The notes below the pieces were generated by a model. That model was not told the DNA's origin, searched no databases, and worked only from the letters and a program-made list of their open reading frames with translations. A stretch of 64,000 nucleotides of DNA. Origin: Renibacterium sp. (GTDB lineage: Bacteria > Actinomycetota > Actinomycetes > Actinomycetales > Micrococcaceae). A program made the position numbers and the translations under genes. Position 1 is the stretch's first letter. Every line of letters begins with the position of its first letter. The stretch spans positions 62,001-126,000 of the forward strand of contig JAFOLH010000008.1 of NCBI GenBank assembly GCA_017419405.1, given 5' to 3'. Positions 44,571 to 51,935 of the stretch are shown here, piece by piece.

Positions 44571-44990
44571 ATGGCGGCGGAAAAGGATCTGCAGGTTTTG
44601 CTGGCCGGTATGCAGGCGGAGCAACGGCCGGGGGAGTTCGTCTATTGCACCGGAGCCGAGGCAGGGGCCGGGCAGCCGAGCCGGGCCGAGGCGACCATCC
44701 GGGAGGCGGAGGGCCTGACGGCGGTGCTGCGCCGCGAGGACGCCGACGCGCAGGGCCTGGGTTACGATTTCGTCGCCGCTTGGATCACCTTGCGGGTGCA
44801 TTCGGCGTTGGCGGCCGTCGGGTTGACCGCGGCGGTCAGCAACGCGCTCGCCGACGCCGGGATCAGTTGCAATATGCTGGCCGGCTTCTACCACGACCAT
44901 TTGCTGGTGCCGGCGGCTAGGGCGCAGGATGCGCTCGCGGTTCTGCGGGCCGTGCAGCGATCAGCTACGATTGACGCTGCGCCCCAGTAG
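44571..44990 (+). CDS. ACT-domain protein
   Basis: A 139-residue protein with a fold like the ACT domain: LQVLLAGMQAEQRPGEFVYCT, YDFVAAWITLRVHSALAAVGLTAAVSNALADAGISCNMLAGFYHDHLLVP. It resembles the YbgA/aspartate-kinase-regulatory-like standalone ACT proteins of unknown ligand. ATG 44571 has AAAGGTGG upstream. Its last codons and TAG stop (44988-44990) lie inside the first ten bases of the tRNA gene, so the two genes overlap on one strand. Confidence 0.75.
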   Translation: MAAEKDLQVLLAGMQAEQRPGEFVYCTGAEAGAGQPSRAEATIREAEGLTAVLRREDADAQGLGYDFVAAWITLRVHSALAAVGLTAAVSNALADAGISCNMLAGFYHDHLLVPAARAQDALAVLRAVQRSATIDAAPQ

Positions 44991-45054
44991 CCCAATCGGC
45001 AGAGGCAGCAGACTTAAAATCTGTTCAGTGTGGGTTCGAGTCCCACCTGGGGTA
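44981..45054 (+). tRNA. tRNA with anticodon UAA (Leu), short variable loop
   Basis: A complete cloverleaf: acceptor stem GCCCCAG with CTGGGGT (G-U at the end pair), D stem of 3 bp with an AATCGG loop like that of leucine tRNAs, anticodon stem GCAGA with TCTGT, loop CTTAAAA (anticodon 45015-45017), T stem GTGGG/CCCAC with TTCGAGT loop, discriminator A. CC of the CCA end is encoded. The variable region is only 5 nt (45025-45029), whereas normal bacterial tRNA-Leu has a long variable arm. The anticodon reads UUA codons. Amino-acid identity is therefore inferred, not certain. Confidence 0.8.
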
Positions 45055-45141
45055 CCGCTCGTACCAAGGGAAGCGGGGCTATCTCGCTGCTTTCGAGCCC
45101 GTGCGCTGCACCTTGTTCTGCACCTTGAGGCCTCCCGGCGA

Positions 45142-45186
45142 GCAACTCCTGCGATCTAGGCTGCAGAAGATCGCACAAGGAGTTGC
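45142..45186 (+). promoter_or_regulatory. Hairpin covering the ribosome-binding site of the 45191 gene
   Basis: Left arm 45142-45157 pairs with right arm 45168-45186 over all 16 left bases, with a 3-nt bulge in the right arm. The right arm contains AAGGAG, the ribosome-binding site of the gene starting at 45191. The fold would hide that site. Confidence 0.6.
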
Positions 45187-45190
45187 CTGC

Positions 45191-45472
45191 ATGAATCCCG
45201 ACCATCCGGTCCAATACAAGCTCGTCGCGCCCATCCTCGAGGGCCAAGAATTCAAACCCGATTTCACCGGCAGGACCTTCCTATTGATCGAAGTCAACCC
45301 CGAACCGGAAGACGCGGTGGGCATTTACATCCGGCACGGGGGATTGCTCGAGCCGGACCAAGTAGCCGATTTGCTCGACGGCGTTTCGGGCTTCATGCGG
45401 AATCAGGGCGCGACTGCCCTGGAGGACTATACGAGCTTCCAGCGCATCGTCACCGAAGTCGAGGCGCCGTAG
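45191..45472 (+). CDS. Hypothetical protein, 93 residues
   Basis: A small soluble protein starting MNPDHPVQYKLVAP, acidic, with no transmembrane helix or recognised motif. AAGGAG lies 9 nt upstream, within the hairpin. It is followed by a perfect 34-bp palindrome. Its reading frame and codon use look like those of the other genes, so it is probably real. No function can be offered. Confidence 0.55.
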   Translation: MNPDHPVQYKLVAPILEGQEFKPDFTGRTFLLIEVNPEPEDAVGIYIRHGGLLEPDQVADLLDGVSGFMRNQGATALEDYTSFQRIVTEVEAP

Positions 45473-45500
45473 CGCGTTGCCCCGGGGCAACGCGCTACGG
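45467..45500. terminator. Perfect 34-bp palindromic bidirectional terminator
   Basis: Arms 45467-45483 and 45484-45500 are exact reverse complements without a loop. It overlaps the stop region of the 45191 gene and lies 8 bp before the convergent protease stop, a place where it would end both transcripts. Confidence 0.75.
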
Positions 45501-45507
45501 CTGCGTC

Positions 45508-46233
45508 TCAGAGCCCGGTGGTCTGCTTGATCCAGGAGCTGTGCCCGCTGAGCTGGGCGTACCAGACCTCGGAGTTGATGTCCCGGTCCGACGGCCCGCC
45601 GGAGCTGGTGCCCACGATGGTGCCGTCGATGAACAACGGACCGCCGGAGTCGCCGCTCCAGGAAATCCCGGTGACCGCTTTCAACTTGATCGAGGTGCCG
45701 CCGCGCTGGTCTTTGCCCGAGCCGCTGACTTTGACCTCGGCTTGGTAGAGGTGATCGGCTTTGACATAGCCCTCGCGCCGTCCGTAGCCGTAGATCGTGC
45801 CCTGGTCGCCCACCGTGGCCAGATAGCTGCTGCTGAACCCGTGGTACTCGCTGAGCGGGTGCGCAACCGCGAGCTTGACCAATCCGACGTCGCCCTTGGG
45901 CGACTGGTAGAAGCTGTCGGCGGCGACCGCCTTGCCGCGGTTCTTGGTGTCGTTGCTGTAGTAGATGTTCATTGAAGCGGCGGTTTCGACGCAGTGCTTC
46001 GCGGTCAGCACCCAGGTATCGGAGAGCGCGGTGCCGGTGCAGGCGTGGCTGCCGGCGTCGTCGGTGAAGACCAGTTGCACGATGCCCTGGTCGTCGGCCT
46101 GGCTGCCGCCGATGATCTTCGGCGTAGCACCGCCGGAACCCGCCGGGGCGGCCGAGGCGGAGGCCAAGCCCGAGCTGAGCAGCAACCCGGTTGCCAGCAG
46201 GGCGGCGGAGAAGAGTTTGAACGGAGTGTGCAC
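45508..46233 (-). CDS. Secreted trypsin-like serine protease (S1)
   Basis: A 241-residue chymotrypsin-fold protease. N-terminal signal peptide (FKLFSAALLATGLLLSSGLASASAA) and IIGGSQADDQG at the activation site; triad H80 (LTAKHCVE), D115 (GDVGLVKL), S196 (SGDSGGPLF). Start is taken as GTG 46233. No prodomain of the alpha-lytic type is visible. It is probably an extracellular digestive or housekeeping protease. Its long N-terminal extension in the open frame is an artefact overlapping the MFS gene. Confidence 0.9.
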   Translation of the reverse strand: MHTPFKLFSAALLATGLLLSSGLASASAAPAGSGGATPKIIGGSQADDQGIVQLVFTDDAGSHACTGTALSDTWVLTAKHCVETAASMNIYYSNDTKNRGKAVAADSFYQSPKGDVGLVKLAVAHPLSEYHGFSSSYLATVGDQGTIYGYGRREGYVKADHLYQAEVKVSGSGKDQRGGTSIKLKAVTGISWSGDSGGPLFIDGTIVGTSSGGPSDRDINSEVWYAQLSGHSSWIKQTTGL

Positions 46234-46340
46234 GGTCGGATCCAGCTTTCGTCGTTGTTGGTGCCGCCGGCGGCGACGGGAAAAGCAGAACAATTCTGGC
46301 TGGACGGCGACTTGGGATTCGATGGGTTTTCGCTCAAAAC

Positions 46341-47828
46341 TCAACCGATGCGGCCAACCTGCTCTTTGGTTTCGGTGCGGCGAAGCGAAATCACCGCGGC
46401 GGCCACGCTCAGCACCGCGATTGCGGCGATGCCGAAAGCCATGTACCGGGCCGAGTCGAGCATCGACGGCGCGCCCAGATTGACCAGAATCCCGGCGAAC
46501 GCGGAAACCACCGCGTTCGCGATCAATTGCGTGGTGCTGATTCCGGCGGCGGCCTTGCGGCCTTCCTCCTCGTCGTCGGTGCTGGTCAATGCCGCGGTGC
46601 TGAAATGCGGGAAGGCGACGCCGATGCCGACCCCGGCCAGCAGGAGGGCGGCTGCCCAGCCGATGATCAGCCAGAGGCCGCCGCCGGGTTGCTGCAGAAC
46701 TCCGTAACCCACCAAGCCGAGCGTCAAAAGGACCGGCCCGAGCAGCCGGACCCGGCGCTTGCCGGCGTCCGAGGACAGGCTCACGCTGAGCAGTTGCGAG
46801 CTGGTCCAGCCCACGGACAGCGCAGCGCCGAGGAAGCCGGCGGACAGCGGCACCAGGCCGCCCAGTTCTTGGCCGAACAGCGGAACAAAAGCCTCGACCA
46901 TGGCGCAGGCCCCGAAGGCGCCCAGGGCCAGGTAGACCCATTTGAGCCGGTTGCCGCGCTGATACGTCATTTTGGGCAGCACCGTGACCGAGGAGCTGCG
47001 CTCGCGCCACACGAAGGCCAGCAGCAGCAGCACTCCGAGCAGCAGCCCGAGCAGGGTCCACACGCCGCGCGGCAGCACCGAGGTCACGCTGAAAGCGGCT
47101 GCAGCCAAGGTGAGCAGAATCAGCGCAAGCACCGGAACAGGCGACGGCGCGGCCTGGCTTTCCGGATGGTGCGGCAGTGCTCGCCGGGAGAGGAAGGCCA
47201 GCACCAGGGTGATCAGCAACAGCAGGCCGAAGGCTCCGCGCCACAGCCCGAATTGGGCGAACAGGCCGCCCAGGGCCGGGCCGACCAGGCTGCCCACGCC
47301 CCACATCGCGGAGACCAGGCCTGCGGCCCGGGTCCAGAGCCGGGCCGGCAAAACGGTGCGGATCACGGCGAACCCCAGGCCGGCGAGCAGGCCGCCACCC
47401 AGCCCCTGCACCATCCGGCCGAGCAGGAAGATCTCCATGTTCGGGCTGAGCAGATTGACCAGCGAGCCGGTGCCGAAGATCAGGAATGCCAGCACATAGG
47501 CCTTTGCCGGGCCAGCCGCGCCGAGCACCCGGTTCACCAGCATCGAAGCGATCACCGAGGCGGTCAGGAATGAGGTGACCACCCAGGCGTAGTACTCCTG
47601 GCCGCCGATTTCGGTGATCGCGGAGGGCATCAGGGCGGCGGTGAGGTAGACGTTCATCGCGTAGAGCGCGACGCCGCCGGCCAGGACGAGTGCTGCGGCC
47701 AGGTGCTGCGGCCCGAGCAAATCAGCCCAGCTGCCGGGTTTTGCGGCTTGGTCCGGACGGCCCGAATGTTTCGAGCTGTCACTGGGCCCGGGCCCGTTGG
47801 GGTCTTGCGAAACAAGGGAATCAGTCAT
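46341..47828 (-). CDS. MFS efflux transporter under SoxR control
   Basis: A 495-residue MFS exporter with about 14 hydrophobic helices, a hydrophilic N-terminus and an AlaLeu-rich core; PSAITEIGGQEYYAWVVTSFLTASVIASMLVNRVLG and GRMVQGLGGGLLAGLGFAVIRTVLPARLW are MFS-type motifs. It is transcribed divergently from soxR; its promoter has a SoxR box inside a 19-bp spacer and a -10 box 7 nt before the ATG, so the mRNA is leaderless. The likely role is expulsion of redox-active toxins (phenazines, quinones). The substrate is an inference from the regulator. Confidence 0.9.
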   Translation of the reverse strand: MTDSLVSQDPNGPGPSDSSKHSGRPDQAAKPGSWADLLGPQHLAAALVLAGGVALYAMNVYLTAALMPSAITEIGGQEYYAWVVTSFLTASVIASMLVNRVLGAAGPAKAYVLAFLIFGTGSLVNLLSPNMEIFLLGRMVQGLGGGLLAGLGFAVIRTVLPARLWTRAAGLVSAMWGVGSLVGPALGGLFAQFGLWRGAFGLLLLITLVLAFLSRRALPHHPESQAAPSPVPVLALILLTLAAAAFSVTSVLPRGVWTLLGLLLGVLLLLAFVWRERSSSVTVLPKMTYQRGNRLKWVYLALGAFGACAMVEAFVPLFGQELGGLVPLSAGFLGAALSVGWTSSQLLSVSLSSDAGKRRVRLLGPVLLTLGLVGYGVLQQPGGGLWLIIGWAAALLLAGVGIGVAFPHFSTAALTSTDDEEEGRKAAAGISTTQLIANAVVSAFAGILVNLGAPSMLDSARYMAFGIAAIAVLSVAAAVISLRRTETKEQVGRIG

Positions 47829-47835
47829 GTCTGCT

Positions 47836-47866
47836 AATCTAGAACCTCAAGTTGACTTTAGGTCAA
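47836..47866 (-). promoter_or_regulatory. MerR-type promoter of the SoxR-controlled MFS gene with SoxR box
   Basis: On the minus strand: -35 TTGACC (47861-47866), a 19-bp spacer, -10 TAGATT (47836-47841), then 7 nt to the ATG. The 18-bp SoxR box CCTCAAGTTGACTTTAGG lies at 47845-47862, matching the E. coli soxS box CCTCAAGTTAACTTGAGG in 16 of 18 positions. An overlong spacer holding the operator is the hallmark of promoters activated by MerR-family proteins. Confidence 0.85.
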
Positions 47867-47875
47867 GGAGCTGTG

Positions 47876-48334
47876 GTGAGACTAACCCCGACCGATCTGC
47901 TCAGCGTCGGCGAAGTGGCTGAACGCACCGGCGTCGCAGTCTCCGCGCTGCATTTCTACGAAAGCCTGGGCTTGATCTCCTCGCAACGCACCAGCGGGAA
48001 CCAACGGCGGTACCGGAGGTATGCACTGCGCCGGATCTCACTGATCCAGGTCGCGAAACGGTTGGGCATCCCGCTTTCCGAGGTCGCCGAAGTCTTCGAG
48101 TCGCTGCCGGAGGAACGGATGCCGGCCAAGCGCGATTGGGAGCGGATCTCGGCCCGGTGGCGGAAACACCTGGAAGCCCGCCGGAAGGAGATCGAGCAGC
48201 TGGAGCGCGAACTGACCGGGTGCATCGGTTGCGGCTGTTTGTCGTTGAACCGCTGCAATCTGATCAACCCGGGCGACGAACTGGCGCAGGAAGGCCCGGG
48301 CGCCCGGAAGCTGCCGGCCCTCGACGAGGAATGA
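47876..48334 (+). CDS. soxR: SoxR redox-sensing MerR-family activator
   Basis: A 152-residue activator with an N-terminal MerR winged helix (SVGEVAERTGVAVSALHFYESLGLI) and a C-terminal [2Fe-2S] cluster held by C116, C119, C121 and C127 (CIGCGCLSLNRC), the SoxR signature. GTG 47876 has AAGGAG about 6 nt upstream. Oxidation of the cluster by redox-cycling drugs activates transcription. Its only obvious target here is the divergent MFS gene, the typical arrangement outside enteric bacteria. Confidence 0.94.
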   Translation: MRLTPTDLLSVGEVAERTGVAVSALHFYESLGLISSQRTSGNQRRYRRYALRRISLIQVAKRLGIPLSEVAEVFESLPEERMPAKRDWERISARWRKHLEARRKEIEQLERELTGCIGCGCLSLNRCNLINPGDELAQEGPGARKLPALDEE

Positions 48335-48370
48335 CGCTCCGCCGTCGGGCGCAGCGACCGACGGACTCGG

Positions 48371-48931
48371 TTACTTCCCGACCGGCTCGCCGATGGACGC
48401 CACGCACTCGACCATTTCGGCCCGGAACCGGCCGAGCCGTTGCGGCGTCCAGGTCGTGCCGCCGTCGAGCGCCAGCAAGGCCGGTGAAGCGGCCGACCAG
48501 GCGGTGACCAGGCCGAGCACCAATACCAGAACGTGCACTGCGCGGCCGGGGAAGTATTGCTCCAGTGCCTCGATTTTCGGCTGATAGGCGGCTGACTCGC
48601 CCGCGCTCGCCTGCGGCCGCTCGAGGCGGGCCCAAGCGGTCAGCCGGACGGTATCCGGATCGGCGAGCAGATAGTCGAACAACCGCCCAGCGTATCCGGG
48701 CAGGTCTCCGGCCTCGAACGGCACGGACTCGGACATCTCCCGGAGGGCGTCGGCGATCACGATTTCGAAAAGCTGCTCTTTGTTGCCGAAGTGCACATAG
48801 ATCGAGCGTTTGTTCGCCAATGCCGTTTCGGCGATCCGATCGACGCGGGCGCCCGCGAGGCCGAGGCGGGCGAATTCCAGGCGCGCGGCATCGAGAATCC
48901 GTTTTTTGGTCATGGTCGAATCGGGAGGCAC
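48371..48931 (-). CDS. TetR-family regulator of the SDR gene
   Basis: A 186-residue repressor with TetR HTH at about residues 8-55 (KKRILDAARLEFARLGLAGARVDRIAETALANKRSIYVHFGNKEQLF). GTG 48931 is preferred over 48937 because the minus-strand -10 box TAGCAT lies 6 nt upstream. It is divergent from the SDR gene, and two similar operator-like sites flank the 118-bp gap. The ligand-binding part is generic. Confidence 0.85.
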   Translation of the reverse strand: MPPDSTMTKKRILDAARLEFARLGLAGARVDRIAETALANKRSIYVHFGNKEQLFEIVIADALREMSESVPFEAGDLPGYAGRLFDYLLADPDTVRLTAWARLERPQASAGESAAYQPKIEALEQYFPGRAVHVLVLVLGLVTAWSAASPALLALDGGTTWTPQRLGRFRAEMVECVASIGEPVGK

Positions 48932-48937
48932 TGGCAC

Positions 48938-48943
48938 ATGCTA
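48938..48943 (-). promoter_or_regulatory. -10 box of the tetR promoter (leaderless)
   Basis: TAGCAT on the minus strand, 6 nt before GTG 48931; the adjacent TAGGTAAC motif covers its upstream side. Confidence 0.4.
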
Positions 48944-48954
48944 TCCGAAGCCCA

Positions 48955-49040
48955 GTAGGTAACCAACTAGATATTGACAGATCTTGCCGCCGGCTGAAAG
49001 GATCGCTATCACATGAGGTATATATCCAGATAGTTACCTA
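48955..49040. promoter_or_regulatory. Pair of inverted TetR operator-like sites
   Basis: The sites TAGGTAACCAACTAG (within 48955-48970) and, on the opposite strand, TAGGTAACTATCTGG (within 49025-49040) share TAGGTAAC followed by a common downstream pattern. One lies by the tetR promoter and the other just before the SDR gene, so they fit a shared repressor. Confidence 0.55.
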
Positions 49041-49049
49041 GGGGGAGAC

Positions 49050-49826
49050 ATGTCGAAGAAGATTTTGATTACCGGAGCCAGCTCGGGATTCGGTCGGGGA
49101 GCCGCGCTGGAGTTGGCCCAACAAGGCCACGACGTCGTGGCCACCGCTGAGACCTGGCCGCAAGTGCGGGCGTTGCGCGCCGATGCGGCGGCAGCCGGCG
49201 TAGATGTAGAGGTGATCAAACTGAACCTGTTGGACGATATCGATCTGGCCCATGCCAGTTCCTTCGATCCCGAGGTATTGGTGCTCAACGCCGGCGTGAT
49301 GGAAGGCGGCTCGATGATCGACATCCCCTTGCAGAGGGTCCGCGAATCGTTTGAGATCAACGTCTTCGGCCACTTACGGCTGGTCCAGGCGATCGTGCCG
49401 AAGATGATCGCCAAGGGATCGGGCAAAGTGGTCTGGACGTCGTCCATGGGCGGAATTCTGGTCGTGCCGTTCTTGGGCGCCTACTGTGCCACCAAGCATG
49501 CGATTGAGGCCATCGCCGGTTCGATGAAGGCGGAACTCGAGCCCTATGGGGTCAAGGTGGCGACGATCAATCCGGGAGTCTTCGGCACCGGATTCAACGA
49601 CACCGGTGCGGAAAGCTATGTCCAGTGGTACCGGCCGGACGAAGCCGTGGTTCCGATGCCCGACTTTGCCGCTTCGTTGCAGGGCCAGGCGGATCCGCAG
49701 GAGATGATCGACGCGATGGTTGCCATGATCCCGGCCGATGAGCATGCCTACCGAACCATGCGGCCGCTGGAGACGATCGACGCGGCCAAGGAATGGCAGG
49801 CCGCTGAATGGACCCAGCATGTCTGA
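49050..49826 (+). CDS. Short-chain dehydrogenase/reductase
   Basis: A 258-residue NAD(P)-dependent oxidoreductase of the classical SDR family. Cofactor motif TGASSGFGRGAA, NAG motif VLNAGVM, catalytic Ser in WTSSMGG, YCATKHA with Tyr-x3-Lys. GGGGGAG precedes the ATG. An in-frame TTA codon is at 49374. The downstream heme-binding-like gene overlaps by 8 nt. The reaction is unknown. Confidence 0.9.
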   Translation: MSKKILITGASSGFGRGAALELAQQGHDVVATAETWPQVRALRADAAAAGVDVEVIKLNLLDDIDLAHASSFDPEVLVLNAGVMEGGSMIDIPLQRVRESFEINVFGHLRLVQAIVPKMIAKGSGKVVWTSSMGGILVVPFLGAYCATKHAIEAIAGSMKAELEPYGVKVATINPGVFGTGFNDTGAESYVQWYRPDEAVVPMPDFAASLQGQADPQEMIDAMVAMIPADEHAYRTMRPLETIDAAKEWQAAEWTQHV

Positions 49827-50244
49827 GCCGGAGCCGGGTGCCGCGGCCCCGGGGATCAGCCTGGCGCAGGCGCAGGCGCTGATCGCACGTGGCCACGCCG
49901 CGGCCGAGGCGGTCGGCCTGCGGGCGGTGGTTGCCGTGCACGACGCCGGTGCGAATCTGATCGCCTTCGCCCGGATGGACGGTGCTTGGCTGGCCTCGAA
50001 CGAATTGGCCCAGGCGAAAGCCCGCGCCTCGGTGATGTTCCAAGCGCCGAGCGAAGCGCTGGGAACCCCGGTGCAGCTGGGTCAGCCGATTCCGCATTTC
50101 GACCACATTCATCACGGTGGCCTGCTCCTGATGGGCGGCGGCCTGCCGATCTTCAACCCGTCCGGGGTTCTCCTGGGTGGCATCGGGGTTTCCGGAGGCA
50201 CGCCGGAGCAGGATGCGGAGCTTGCCCGGGCGGCGCTAGTCTAA
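49819..50244 (+). CDS. GlcG/HbpS-family heme-binding-like protein
   Basis: A 141-residue protein with the family pattern SLAQAQALIARGHAAAEAVGLRAVVAVHDAGANLIAFARMDGAWLASNELAQAKARASVMF and LPIFNPSGVLLGGIGVSGGTPEQDAELARAAL. HbpS of Streptomyces is an extracellular heme-binding sensor; this one has no signal peptide, so it is more like cytosolic GlcG proteins. It overlaps the SDR by 8 nt and is surely co-translated. Function unknown. Confidence 0.85.
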   Translation: MSEPEPGAAAPGISLAQAQALIARGHAAAEAVGLRAVVAVHDAGANLIAFARMDGAWLASNELAQAKARASVMFQAPSEALGTPVQLGQPIPHFDHIHHGGLLLMGGGLPIFNPSGVLLGGIGVSGGTPEQDAELARAALV

Positions 50245-50249
50245 GCGGC

Positions 50250-50360
50250 TCACTGGAACAGCGCGGCGACCTTGCTCAGGGTCTGCACGACGCCGTAAAT
50301 CAACGGCGCGCCGACCAATAGCCAGGCCAGGGCCAAGACCACGGGTGATGAGGATTTCAC
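50250..50360 (-). CDS. MFS transporter small subunit, 36 residues
   Basis: A 36-residue single-helix membrane protein (VKSSSPVVLALAWLLVGAPLIYG ...). It overlaps the end of the OFA-type MFS gene by GTGA (50357-50360) and has AAGGAG 7 nt upstream of its GTG. Such tiny proteins recur next to OFA-family transporters in actinobacteria; they are thought to be accessory subunits. Its role is not proven. Confidence 0.7.
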   Translation of the reverse strand: MKSSSPVVLALAWLLVGAPLIYGVVQTLSKVAALFQ

Positions 50361-51760
50361 ACTGACTCCTTGATTGCCGGTGGTTCGTGGAATTTCGTGG
50401 ACACCGGGCGGACCAGCAGGTTCGCAACGAAGCCGACCACCAGCAGGACCACCATGGTGATCAGCGCCGGCTGGTAGTCGCCGGCCATCAAGGTTCCGGG
50501 TTTGCCCTGCGAATCCAGGATCCCATTCACGATGAGCGGCCCGGCGACGCCGGCGGCAGACCAGGCGGTCAGCAGCCGGCCGTGGATCGCGCCGACCTGG
50601 TAGGTGCCGAACAAATCCCGCAAATAGGCCGGGATCGTGGCGAAGCCGCCGCCGTAGAAGCTCAGGATCACCAGGGCGAGCAGCACGAAGACCAAGGTCG
50701 CGGACGAGCCCACAGTGGTCAGCAGCAAATACAGCACCGCGCCCAAGCCCAGGTAGACCATGTAGATGCCCTTGCGCCCGACCAGATCCGAGGTGGAAGA
50801 CCAGACGAACCGGCCGAGCATATTGCCGAGCGAAAGCAGCCCGACGAATCCGCCGGCCACCGAGGCGGAAACCGCCGAATTGCCCGAAGCGTTCCGGAAG
50901 AAGTCCTGGATCATCGGCGATGCCTGTTCCAGGATCCCGATGCCCGCGGTGACATTGCAGAACAGCACCACCCACAGCAGCCAGAATTGCGGCGTCTTGA
51001 TCGCATTTTTGGCGGAGACGTTGGCATTGCTCACGAGCGCCTTCTGCTTCACCTTGCCGGGATCGAAGCCTTTCGGCAGCCAGCCTTCCGCCGGCACCCG
51101 GATGAACGTGGCGCCGAGCATCATGTAGACGAAATAGATTCCGGCCAGGGTGAGGAAAAGCAGCCCGACGGCGTTGCCGGAGGGGATCCACGACGCGGAA
51201 GAGTTGTACCCCGGATCATAGGCCTGGAGCAGGAAACTGGACAGCGGGCTCGCAATCAGCGCGCCCCCGCCGAAGCCCATGATCGCCATCCCGGTGGCCA
51301 GGCCCGGCCGGTCCGGGAACCATTTGATCAAGGTGGAGACCGGCGAGATGTAGCCGATGCCGAGGCCGATTCCGCCGATCACGCCGTAACCGAGGTAGAC
51401 CAGCCAGAGCTGGCCGGTGAAGATGCCCAGCGCGCCGACCAGGAACCCCACGGTCCAGCACAAGGCCGCGGTCGCCATGGCTTTGCGTGGACCGCCCCGG
51501 TCCACCCAGGTGCCGAAGACCGCTGCAGAGACCCCGAGCATCACGATCGCGATCGAGAAGATGATGCCGATTTCGGTCTGCCCCACGCCGAAATGCTTGA
51601 CCAATGCGGTCTTGTAGACGCTTGTGGCGTAGGCCTGTCCGATGCACAAATGCACGGCCAGCGCGGCGGGCGGAATCAACCAGCGGTTGAAGCCGGGCGG
51701 CGCGATGGTTCGGGACCGTTCCAGCCACGGAATTCGGTCCAAGACGGCTAAAGCGCTCAC
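50357..51760 (-). CDS. OFA-family MFS transporter (oxalate/formate antiporter type)
   Basis: A 467-residue 12-helix MFS protein. GTG 51760 is preferred over 51790 because AAAGGAG lies upstream. Family features: PPAALAVHLCIGQAYATSVYKTALVKHFG near helix 1, GVIGGIGLGIGYISPVSTLIKWFPDRPGLATGMAIMGFGGGALIASPL near helix 4. These proteins exchange small monocarboxylates or dicarboxylates; the substrate here is unknown. The 36-residue partner follows. Confidence 0.88.
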   Translation of the reverse strand: MSALAVLDRIPWLERSRTIAPPGFNRWLIPPAALAVHLCIGQAYATSVYKTALVKHFGVGQTEIGIIFSIAIVMLGVSAAVFGTWVDRGGPRKAMATAALCWTVGFLVGALGIFTGQLWLVYLGYGVIGGIGLGIGYISPVSTLIKWFPDRPGLATGMAIMGFGGGALIASPLSSFLLQAYDPGYNSSASWIPSGNAVGLLFLTLAGIYFVYMMLGATFIRVPAEGWLPKGFDPGKVKQKALVSNANVSAKNAIKTPQFWLLWVVLFCNVTAGIGILEQASPMIQDFFRNASGNSAVSASVAGGFVGLLSLGNMLGRFVWSSTSDLVGRKGIYMVYLGLGAVLYLLLTTVGSSATLVFVLLALVILSFYGGGFATIPAYLRDLFGTYQVGAIHGRLLTAWSAAGVAGPLIVNGILDSQGKPGTLMAGDYQPALITMVVLLVVGFVANLLVRPVSTKFHEPPAIKESV

Positions 51761-51935
51761 AGTTCGGCTCCTTTGCCAAGACATTGCCACGACGACGGCG
51801 ATTGCTACCTCAGATTCTGCACCCTACCAGCCCGGAAACCCGGAATATTAGCCATATTGTGAGGAACTTCGGGTGCGTCGGCGCCGTTGGACTTGTTAGG
51901 GTTGAAAGATCACTCGCCCGAAATGGAGGACGAAT

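Noticed and set aside
44981-45190. tRNA gene as an attachment site of an integrated element
   Set aside because: No duplicated tRNA 3' end, integrase or mobile genes are seen downstream.
45014-45324. Minus-strand frames ending in sequences such as QVGLEPTLNRF near the tRNA
   Set aside because: These are the well-known false translations of tRNA genes read backwards; no integrase or phage remnant could be supported.
46234-47304. N-terminal extension of the S1 protease frame
   Set aside because: It overlaps the MFS gene on the same strand in another frame; the signal peptide begins at 46233.
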